Below, piece by piece: positions 51,275 through 57,964 of a DNA stretch of 64,000 nucleotides (its first letter is position 1; each line of letters starts with the position of its first letter). The notes under the pieces were generated by a model. That model did not search any database. It was not told the origin of the DNA and saw only the letters and a list, made by a program, of their open reading frames with translations. The stretch comes from Chryseobacterium shigense. Its GTDB lineage: Bacteria; Bacteroidota; Bacteroidia; Flavobacteriales; Weeksellaceae. The translations under genes were made by a program, and so were the position numbers. The DNA lies in the NCBI RefSeq assembly GCF_900156575.1, contig NZ_FTNY01000001.1:62001-126000 (forward strand). Reading direction: 5' to 3'.

Positions 51275-51781
51275 TTATACAGTGGCATTGCCTTCTACGC
51301 CGTCTGCGTTGTTGGTTTTAATGCCGGTAAGAGCTGCTGCGACAAAACTGAAAAGACTGACCAGTTTTCCTGCTTTCGTATCCCAATAATAGGTTTCTTT
51401 TGGCTCTACACGAATGATGGTTACATCCGGATCATCTTTTCCGTCAAACCATGCTTTAGCCATCGGCGACCATTTTTCCTCGATGGTAGCTTTATCTTTA
51501 TAAACAGAAGCCTCACCATACACCGAAAGGTATTGTGAATCACTGTTATTCATAAAAAACAGCTGCACTCTCCGGTCTTCCTTTATTTCAAAGTTTTTGT
51601 TACTCGATCCGCTGCTGATGAACCATAAATTTCCACTGTCATCTGTCTCCTGAAGGGACATCGGACGTGAATTGACAGGAACCGTTTCAAGCTCGGTACA
51701 GAACATACATATTCTTGCTTTTTCAGACAATTCCTGGATTTTTTTAATCGCTTCCAGATGAGTTAAGTTTTGTGTTGACAT
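51275..51781 (-). CDS. pyridoxamine 5'-phosphate oxidase-fold (general stress protein 26-like)
   Basis: A 168-residue split-barrel flavin-binding protein. Recognisable blocks: RICMFCTEL, VNSRPMSLQETD, GNLWFISSGSS, VQLFFMNNSDSQYLSVYGEA and the W..MAKAWFDG..DPDVTIIRVEP segment of the GSP26/COG3871 group. These bind FMN/F420 and are stress-linked; they are not true PdxH. Convergent with the thioredoxin-like gene; has its own terminator. Confidence 0.85.
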   Translation of the reverse strand: MSTQNLTHLEAIKKIQELSEKARICMFCTELETVPVNSRPMSLQETDDSGNLWFISSGSSNKNFEIKEDRRVQLFFMNNSDSQYLSVYGEASVYKDKATIEEKWSPMAKAWFDGKDDPDVTIIRVEPKETYYWDTKAGKLVSLFSFVAAALTGIKTNNADGVEGNATV

Positions 51782-51970
51782 ATTATTATATTTTAATGAT
51801 TGGTTTTTAATAAGAAATCAACATTGATGACCTTTAGAATAAAAGATTCAATGCATTATTGATTAAAACATTCAAATACCTGACCAAACATCCCATTTTT
51901 GTGGTATTACTACTTGAATTTTTTCTTTAAAATCATAAAATGTGCATATTTTATTCTACAGAATTTTGCG

Positions 51971-51978
51971 TAATTTTG
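51971..51978 (+). promoter_or_regulatory. -7 box (TAATTTTG) of the AraC gene, 4 nt from its ATG
   Basis: TAnnTTTG match with the same 4-nt spacing to ATG as at the satD-like gene, again suggesting a leaderless mRNA. Confidence 0.45.
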
Positions 51979-51982
51979 AGGA

Positions 51983-52780
51983 ATGCAGATTCAGCCACCC
52001 AGGCATTTATCATCGTACATCCGGCATTATATCTTTTTGGAAAATGCAGGCAGTGAGCGTAAAAGCTTAAGGTTATTTACAGATGGCAGCACAGGATTGA
52101 TCTTGTCCGGCAGTCAGGATTTGTATGCTGCTAACTCGGGGCATCACATTCCATCTTCTTTTTTTTATGGACAGCCTTCAGGATATAAAGATTTTATGGC
52201 AGAAGGTTCATTTTCTATGCTAGCGGTGGTTTTTCAGCCCTATTTTTTTAATATTCTTCTTAAAATTTCAGCAAAAGAAGCCAAAAATCAAATCATTTCT
52301 GCTGAAGATATTTTGAAGAATAAATTGTTGGTTTTTCAGGAAGGTCTATCAGCAGGAACTGACCCTAAGATGATTATTTCTCAACTGAATATTTTCTTTA
52401 CCCAATTTTTGTCCGAAAATATCAGTTCTGATCATGTGCTGATCAAAGCTGTTCAGCAACTGATGCTTACAAATAAAGGTTCTGTATCTTCAAAAGAGCT
52501 GGAACAGTTCACAGGATATTCTGAACGTCATCTTGAAAGGAAATTTGAAGATTATATCGGTTTAACACCAAAGAAATATGGACGTATTATCCGGCTTCAT
52601 CACTTTATTAATTTAATGAAGAAAAATTCAGCCAGTGAAAGCATAGCAGCGCTTTCTTATGAAGCAGGCTATACCGATCAATCTCATCTGATTAAAGATT
52701 TTAAAAGCTATATCGGACTTACCCCGAACCAATATCTGAAGACTCAGAATAAGCTGGCGATCAATTTTATAGAGCTGTAA
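51983..52780 (+). CDS. AraC-family transcriptional regulator
   Basis: A 265-residue regulator: an N-terminal ligand-sensing domain of the DUF6597 kind (PPRHLSSYIRHYIFLE ... SSFFYGQPSGYKDF) and two C-terminal HTH motifs (SSKELEQFTGYSERHLERKF; SIAALSYEAGYTDQSHLIKDF) with the conserved GLTPxxY endings. The nitrilase-family gene begins about 65 bp downstream on the same strand and is a possible target. Confidence 0.9.
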   Translation: MQIQPPRHLSSYIRHYIFLENAGSERKSLRLFTDGSTGLILSGSQDLYAANSGHHIPSSFFYGQPSGYKDFMAEGSFSMLAVVFQPYFFNILLKISAKEAKNQIISAEDILKNKLLVFQEGLSAGTDPKMIISQLNIFFTQFLSENISSDHVLIKAVQQLMLTNKGSVSSKELEQFTGYSERHLERKFEDYIGLTPKKYGRIIRLHHFINLMKKNSASESIAALSYEAGYTDQSHLIKDFKSYIGLTPNQYLKTQNKLAINFIEL

Positions 52781-52824
52781 GTAAGAATGTCGGTTTTTTA
52801 CAATCCTCAGATCTGTCTGAATGA

Positions 52825-52832
52825 TAGTTTTG
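52825..52832 (+). promoter_or_regulatory. -7 box (TAGTTTTG) of the nitrilase-family gene
   Basis: TAnnTTTG match 12 bp before the ATG at 52845. It overlaps the first codons of a longer in-frame start and so argues against that start. Confidence 0.5.
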
Positions 52833-52844
52833 CAGAAAAAAAAG

Positions 52845-53840
52845 ATGAACAATCTCAAAATTTCAACGGCACAATTCGAAAATAAAAGCGGAGACAAAGA
52901 ATACAATCTGTCAGTCATAGAGAAATTAGCTGCAGAAGCGGCCTCTAAAGGTTCACAGGTGATTGCTTTTCATGAATGCTCCATTACAGGCTATACTTTT
53001 GCCAGAAACCTTTCAAAGGATCAGCTTCTCGAGGTTGCAGAACTGATCCCTGACGGAAAAAGCATTCAAAGATTACAGCAAATTGCCACTCAATACAACA
53101 TCACGATATTGGCTGGTCTTTTTGAAAAGGATGAACATGATCATATTTTCAAAGCGTATGTGGGGGTAGATCAAACCGGGCTGAAAGCTAAATACAGGAA
53201 GCTTCATCCCTTCATCAATCCTCATCTCACGCCCGGAAACGAATACTGTATTTTTGATATTCAAGGCTGGAAATGTGGGATTCTGATCTGCTATGATAAC
53301 AATATCGTTGAAAACGTGAGGGCAACCAGACTTTTGGGAGCCGATATTATTTTTATGCCGCATGTCACCATGGGGACGCCTTCCACAAGGCCGGGCGCAG
53401 GATTTGTAGATCCGGAATTATGGCAGAACAGGGAAGCAGATCCTACCTCGCTTCGTCTGGAATTCGATGGGATGAAAGGAAGGGACTGGCTGATGAAATG
53501 GCTTCCGGCAAGAGCGTATGACAACGCAGTTTATGTGGTTTTTTCAAATCCTATTGGTATGGATGACGATCAGCTGAAAAACGGCTGTTCTATGATCATT
53601 GATCCTTTTGGAGATATCATTGCGGAATGCCGTTCGTTCGACGACAGTTTTGAGAGCGTTACCATTTCTCCAGAAAAGCTTACCCAGGCAGGAGGAAGCA
53701 GATATGTCAAAGCAAGAAGACCGGAATTGTACAGAGATATTATCGGTAGAGCGCATCATTCTGAACAAAAAGTGGTCTGGATGAAAGACCATACTATTGA
53801 GCCTGACTCCAGTGTAAAGATTAAGGGGCTGGAATTGTAA
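52845..53840 (+). CDS. nitrilase/carbon-nitrogen hydrolase family amidase
   Basis: A 331-residue enzyme with the Glu-Lys-Cys triad: Glu in AFHECSITGY, Lys in AKYRKLHPF and Cys in GILICYDNN. It hydrolyses a C-N bond (amide, carbamoyl or nitrile). A large insertion with TMGTPSTRPGAGFVDPELW after the nucleophile is not part of the minimal fold. Substrate unknown; the neighbouring AraC gene may regulate it. The ATG at 52845 is chosen because the -7 box lies upstream of it. Confidence 0.88.
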   Translation: MNNLKISTAQFENKSGDKEYNLSVIEKLAAEAASKGSQVIAFHECSITGYTFARNLSKDQLLEVAELIPDGKSIQRLQQIATQYNITILAGLFEKDEHDHIFKAYVGVDQTGLKAKYRKLHPFINPHLTPGNEYCIFDIQGWKCGILICYDNNIVENVRATRLLGADIIFMPHVTMGTPSTRPGAGFVDPELWQNREADPTSLRLEFDGMKGRDWLMKWLPARAYDNAVYVVFSNPIGMDDDQLKNGCSMIIDPFGDIIAECRSFDDSFESVTISPEKLTQAGGSRYVKARRPELYRDIIGRAHHSEQKVVWMKDHTIEPDSSVKIKGLEL

Positions 53841-53854
53841 TGAGGAGAAGGGAA

Positions 53855-53893
53855 AATATCCGTGTCAAGGTTTTAAATCTTGACACGGATATT
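53855..53893. terminator. hairpin between nitrilase-family and rhodanese genes
   Basis: Perfect 15-bp stem containing ATCCGTGTCAAG / CTTGACACGGAT (53855-53869 and 53879-53893). A run of four T follows on the reverse strand only, so it best serves the rhodanese operon. Confidence 0.7.
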
Positions 53894-53930
53894 CAAGGAA
53901 ACTTTCAATAATTTCTATCTTGAAACTTTT

Positions 53931-54285
53931 TTACTCTATCAATGCCTGAAGATCACTCCAGGCTCCGCCATTATGGACATGCTTAAAACCTTTTTCTTTC
54001 AAAATCTTTTCAGCCTTTACACTGCGCAATCCGTGGGAACAAACCGTGATATAGGGTTGTGTCCGGATCCAGTTCTGTGTATCTTTCTCTTATGGTTCCT
54101 AAAGAAATATTGACCGACCCTTTGATATGTCCCATTGCGTATTCTTTTTCCGTTCTCACATCCAGAATGACAGCGCCTTTTTTAATAATTTTGTCTAAGC
54201 TGTCCTCTAAGGTCTGATATCTGTAAACCCGATAAATAATAAATACAGTGAATATAATTCCACCAAATATCAACACATTCTTCAT
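53931..54285 (-). pseudogene. membrane-anchored rhodanese, frameshifted
   Basis: N-terminal transmembrane helix (residues ~3-20) and rhodanese domain start (GAVILDVRTEKEYAMGHIKG). Near 54062 the frame needs a 1-nt correction in a CCC run; beyond it the alternative frame gives the expected end ITVCSHGLRSVKAEKIL ... HNGGAWSDLQALIE with the active-site Cys in VCSHGLRS. As written, the protein stops 91 residues in, without the active site. Either a recent mutation or a sequencing error. Its ATG overlaps the DUF3817 stop by 4 bp. Confidence 0.8.
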
Positions 54286-54584
54286 AATCTGCTGAGAATT
54301 TTTTTATCAATATAAAATGTTCCGAAAGGAAGAAAACATGCCAGAATGATTTTCCAGGTCGTTTCTTTAAATTTCCAATGCTGCTCAACGCCTACGCTTA
54401 AAGTATTGAAAAGGAAAAGAAGAAATAAAGTTCCATGAATTGGTCCCATCATCCTGACCAAAGCAGGATTTCCTATCCAGTACTTTAAAGGAACAGCAAT
54501 GAAAACTAAGGTTAAGAGAGATATTCCTTCTAAAATAGCCAGAATTCTTAGGCGTCCGATTTTTGTTTTTAATAAATGTATCAT
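54282..54584 (-). CDS. DUF3817 membrane protein
   Basis: A 100-residue protein with three hydrophobic helices. Conserved blocks RLRILAILEGISLL and GPIHGTLFLLFLFN are the DUF3817 pattern, including the His. Middle gene of the TetR-controlled operon, 2 bp after the upstream gene. Function unknown. Confidence 0.85.
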   Translation of the reverse strand: MIHLLKTKIGRLRILAILEGISLLTLVFIAVPLKYWIGNPALVRMMGPIHGTLFLLFLFNTLSVGVEQHWKFKETTWKIILACFLPFGTFYIDKKILSRL

Positions 54585-54586
54585 TG

Positions 54587-55045
54587 TTATCTGAAATAAG
54601 GTCTGTTAACAAAAGGAGAAAATGGCCAGGGAATGGCTATAAAAATGACAGCCAAAGCAATAGAAAACCAGATGAGCATTGTTTTGAATTTTTCCCGATC
54701 TGTATTTTTTCTTTTAGCTAAAGCAGAACCAATGGTGATAAGCACAATAGCGGTCATCATTAGCAGCATATGAAGCAGTCCGAAGAAAAGCAGGTCCAAC
54801 GATGTCCTGGCTTCAATGAAATTCTTCCAGAAATACTTTACAATTGGACTTTCAACATAGAGTATTATTCCAAAGATCAACTGGATATGAGCTATTGTAG
54901 CCGTCCAGTGTCTTACAGAATCGTCTGTTTTCGAAAATGATTTATGATAAAAATATCCTCTGAAAGCTCTCCACAGGGCATAAAAAAGACTTAATAAAAC
55001 GATCCACCGGAATGTGGAATGCCAATAGGTAAGGGTCTGGTACAT
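54587..55045 (-). CDS. four-helix membrane protein, unknown
   Basis: A 152-residue inner-membrane protein with about four TM helices and several histidines in or near helices (WHSTFRW, HWTATIAHIQLI, GLLHMLLM), which could bind haem, though this is speculative. No firm family. The ATG at 55045 is used because the -7 box at 55067-55074 lies upstream of it and overlaps the longer start at 55069. First gene of the operon with DUF3817 and rhodanese. Confidence 0.7.
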   Translation of the reverse strand: MYQTLTYWHSTFRWIVLLSLFYALWRAFRGYFYHKSFSKTDDSVRHWTATIAHIQLIFGIILYVESPIVKYFWKNFIEARTSLDLLFFGLLHMLLMMTAIVLITIGSALAKRKNTDREKFKTMLIWFSIALAVIFIAIPWPFSPFVNRPYFR

Positions 55046-55066
55046 GAGTAACTTTTTTGAAAGGAC

Positions 55067-55102
55067 CAAAGGTATAATAAAAACATACTAATTAGTATGT
55101 TT
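55067..55102 (-). promoter_or_regulatory. TetR operator and -7 box of the membrane protein-rhodanese operon
   Basis: A perfect 22-bp palindrome (55081-55102; half-site AAACATACTAA) lies directly upstream of TACCTTTG (reverse, 55074-55067), where the -33 element should be. The adjacent TetR gene ends 12 bp away. Binding should block polymerase. Confidence 0.65.
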
Positions 55103-55114
55103 TTTGATAAAAAA

Positions 55115-55705
55115 TTATTCCAATGATTTGAAATAGGATTTAAGGCCCTTTAAATAAATAAGATACACTGATTTTGAGTTTTCAAGTTTTCCTAAATTCC
55201 GCACCCCCCAATATCCTGACATTACAAAAACTGCAATTTCTCTGGCATTTACATTCTGTTTTACGGTACCTGTTTTTTTGCCGTTTTCAATACAGGTGAT
55301 CATTGCGTTTTCCCAGCGTCCGGCAAGTTCGTTCAATGCTTTTGTAAAATCGATGTGCCAGGGAGCCATTTCCTGGGTGAAATTGGAAGTAGGGCAGCCA
55401 TATTCAACCTTTAGAAAATCGTTTTCCATTAAGATGCCATATACAAGCTGGTAAATACTTTTTAACGGATTGTTGGTGTTTTCCAGAGGCTCAATAAAGG
55501 TACTCTTAAAGTTGTTTTTCAGAAGTTCGTTAATGATGGCCAGTCCCATTTCATCTTTTGTTTTAAAGTGATAATAGAAGGCCCCTTTGGTCACCTGCGT
55601 CGTCGCAATAATCTCATCTACGCTGGTGGTCTGATAACCTTTGGCATAGATCAGTTCAAAGGCTTTCTGAAGAATATTCAGGCGGGTGGCTTCTGATTTT
55701 TTCAT
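55115..55705 (-). CDS. TetR-family transcriptional regulator
   Basis: A 196-residue regulator with the N-terminal HTH TTSVDEIIATTQVTKGAFYYHF (read in two parts) and a helical ligand domain. The ATG at 55705 (MKKSEATRLN) is preferred over an in-frame upstream start. It is divergent from the MFS exporter and upstream of the rhodanese operon on the same strand; the palindrome after its stop is the best operator candidate. Ligand unknown. Confidence 0.9.
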   Translation of the reverse strand: MKKSEATRLNILQKAFELIYAKGYQTTSVDEIIATTQVTKGAFYYHFKTKDEMGLAIINELLKNNFKSTFIEPLENTNNPLKSIYQLVYGILMENDFLKVEYGCPTSNFTQEMAPWHIDFTKALNELAGRWENAMITCIENGKKTGTVKQNVNAREIAVFVMSGYWGVRNLGKLENSKSVYLIYLKGLKSYFKSLE

Positions 55706-55858
55706 TAAAATAAAATGACTTTGATGCAAAGGAACGGAATTTTTGTCCAAAAAAACAAACTATCATTATTCTGATATTAAACTACAATTTAAATAATTTT
55801 TATAATACATTAATTCTGCGGAAATTTGCATTGTCAAACACAACAAAATTATAAGACA

Positions 55859-57079
55859 ATGAATTATCAAAAAGACCTACCGATCAAAACGGAGTCTCCC
55901 TCAAAAAGCAAAGGTTTTCCGGCAGCATTATGGGCATTGACCATCAGTGCATTCGGAATAGGAACCACAGAATTCGTTATTGTAGGGCTTCTTCCAACGG
56001 TGGCAGGAGATCTTGGGATTAGCATTCCTTCTGCAGGGCTTCTGGTTAGTTTATATGCGATAGGAGTAGCGATAGGAGCTCCGATATTAACGGCATTAAC
56101 AGGAAAAATACCCCGTAAAGCGTTACTGATTTCCATCATGCTGCTATTCGTCATCGGAAACGGACTGGCTTCTATTGCTCCGGGATTTATCACTTTGGTG
56201 ATGGCCAGAATTCTCACCGGATTTGCCCACGGGGTTTACTTTTCTATCGGTTCAACGATTGCGGCATCGCTGGTTCCGGAGGAGAAAAGAGCCTCTGCCA
56301 TTTCCATTATGTTTGCGGGACTTACGCTTGCCATCGTAACAGGAGTTCCTCTCGGCACTTTTATCGGGCAGCATTTCGGGTGGAGAGCTACCTTCATTGG
56401 TGTTTCTATTCTGGGAATGATAGGATTGATTGCAGGTATGCTGCTGGTTCCGAAAGATCTTAAAAGTGACCAGACCGCCTCTTTAAAAAGTCTTCCGAAA
56501 GTCTTTGGAAACAGACGTATGATCTTTGCTTTTTTAATGACGGCCATGGGATATGGAGGAACATTTGTTGTTTTCACTTATTTATCCCCCATCCTGCAGG
56601 AGATCACAGGATTTCAGGAATCTGCAGTGACGTTGATTCTTCTGATTTACGGAATCGCGATTGCTTTAGGAAATCTTTTAGGCGGTAAAACAGCCAATAA
56701 AAACCCTTTAAAAGCTCTTCTCTGGATGTTTGCAGCCCAGGGATTGGTATTATTAGCTTTTTATTTTACAGCCGATCATAGGATCTTAAGCATCATCACT
56801 CTGTTTCTTTTAGGAGGTTTGTCTTTTGCAACGGTACCGGGACTTCAGCTTTTGGTGGTACAGATTGCAGAAAAAGAACTTCCCGGAACTGAAGATGTAG
56901 CTTCAGGAGTGAATATTGCAGCCTTCAACATTGGGATTGCGATCGGATCATATACCGGTGGTCTTATTGTAACGTCTTCATTAGGATTGGCAAGCACGCC
57001 ATGGATCGGAGCTTTATTTTTATTGGTAACCGTACTGATTACGATGTACAGCATCCGTTTAAATAAAAATCAAAAATAA
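55859..57079 (+). CDS. MFS efflux transporter (AraJ/Bmr-like DHA1 family)
   Basis: A 406-residue, 12-helix exporter of the DHA1 type with the opening GIGTTEFVIVGLLPTVAGDLG and the ARILTGFAHGVYFS motif C-like region. Such proteins export drugs or sugars. Divergent from a TetR gene, a common drug-efflux arrangement, though I saw no palindrome in the shared gap. Start at the ATG 55859; the longer frame begins from a non-ATG codon. Confidence 0.9.
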   Translation: MNYQKDLPIKTESPSKSKGFPAALWALTISAFGIGTTEFVIVGLLPTVAGDLGISIPSAGLLVSLYAIGVAIGAPILTALTGKIPRKALLISIMLLFVIGNGLASIAPGFITLVMARILTGFAHGVYFSIGSTIAASLVPEEKRASAISIMFAGLTLAIVTGVPLGTFIGQHFGWRATFIGVSILGMIGLIAGMLLVPKDLKSDQTASLKSLPKVFGNRRMIFAFLMTAMGYGGTFVVFTYLSPILQEITGFQESAVTLILLIYGIAIALGNLLGGKTANKNPLKALLWMFAAQGLVLLAFYFTADHRILSIITLFLLGGLSFATVPGLQLLVVQIAEKELPGTEDVASGVNIAAFNIGIAIGSYTGGLIVTSSLGLASTPWIGALFLLVTVLITMYSIRLNKNQK

Positions 57080-57102
57080 ATTTCCCGGTTTTTATATTTT
57101 CA

Positions 57103-57131
57103 AGGACTGTCCTGCTAAGGGCGGTCTTTTT
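57103..57131 (+). terminator. terminator of the MFS gene
   Basis: Stem AGGACTGTCC / GGGCGGTCTT with wobble pairs, followed by TTTTT. Confidence 0.65.
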
Positions 57132-57172
57132 AGTTGCTGCATTTTATCCCTAAATATGATTATCAGTTCATT

Positions 57173-57817
57173 TTAGATCTCGTGAATCTCAGAATCTGTG
57201 AATACAAAGAATTTCCCTCCTTTAGGAATGTTTTTGGTGTCTAATCCTGTAAACTCGCTGAAGGCCGGCAATAACAGCTGATTCTGGGTTTGAACAAAAC
57301 AGGGCAGTCTGATCCTTTTCACAGAAGAATTCAGCACAACACCGGGATGAATGTGTCCTGTGATCTGAAATTCAGGCAATGCCTTGTCAAAATCATGAAT
57401 AAAAGTAAATCCATTGATGGTCAAGGATCCGGATTTAAAATTTAAACATAGTTTTTTTTCTAATTTCGCTGACAGGCGGTCATGGTTCCCTTCAATAAGG
57501 TAAAATTGAAGATCAGGATACTGATTTCTCCAACTGCAGAATTCGTCTACATCCGAGTTGTCTCCGGCATGAAGAAGATCGCCCACTACAATGAATTTCT
57601 CCGGCTGAAAATATTCAATCAAAACGGAAAGCCGCTCCAGATCACTTTTCATGATTTGATTGGCTAATGCAATTCCGTTTTTCCGGAAATGGGCTGTTTT
57701 TCCAATGTGAAGATCGGATAAGATGAGTGCTTTTTCTTTTTTCCAGAATGCTGCACGCTGATTGGTTAATGTGAAAATTGTATTGTTGATTGTGATATTT
57801 TTTACGGCGATGTTCAT
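57173..57817 (-). CDS. pdeM: ligase-associated DNA damage response metallophosphoesterase
   Basis: Metal-dependent phosphoesterase (MPE) of 214 residues. Motifs: LSDLHIGKTAHF, VVGDLLHAG, LIEGNHDRLS and GHIHPG, the five calcineurin-like blocks. It belongs to the Exo-Lig-Lhr-MPE DNA-repair cluster, the last gene on this strand, separated from the helicase gene by 147 bp holding a REP-like repeat. Predicted DNA end processing. Confidence 0.92.
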   Translation of the reverse strand: MNIAVKNITINNTIFTLTNQRAAFWKKEKALILSDLHIGKTAHFRKNGIALANQIMKSDLERLSVLIEYFQPEKFIVVGDLLHAGDNSDVDEFCSWRNQYPDLQFYLIEGNHDRLSAKLEKKLCLNFKSGSLTINGFTFIHDFDKALPEFQITGHIHPGVVLNSSVKRIRLPCFVQTQNQLLLPAFSEFTGLDTKNIPKGGKFFVFTDSEIHEI

Positions 57818-57860
57818 TTTTTTTTAGAAGTTTGAGGTGAGAAGATGGGAGAGTTTTTTT

Positions 57861-57920
57861 TAACTACCCCGTCTTTTTGCTTTGCAAAAATCCACCCCTT
57901 CAAGGAAGGGGAATTGTGGT
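57861..57920 (+). repeat. REP-like palindromic element, copy 3
   Basis: Nearly identical to the inverted copy at 32823-32885. It splits the otherwise tight DNA-repair operon between lhr and pdeM. GC-rich hairpin CCCCTTC-AAG-GAAGGGG at its right end. Confidence 0.75.
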
Positions 57921-57964
57921 GGGTGCGTGGCCGGAAATATACTCATCACTTATAATTTATAACT

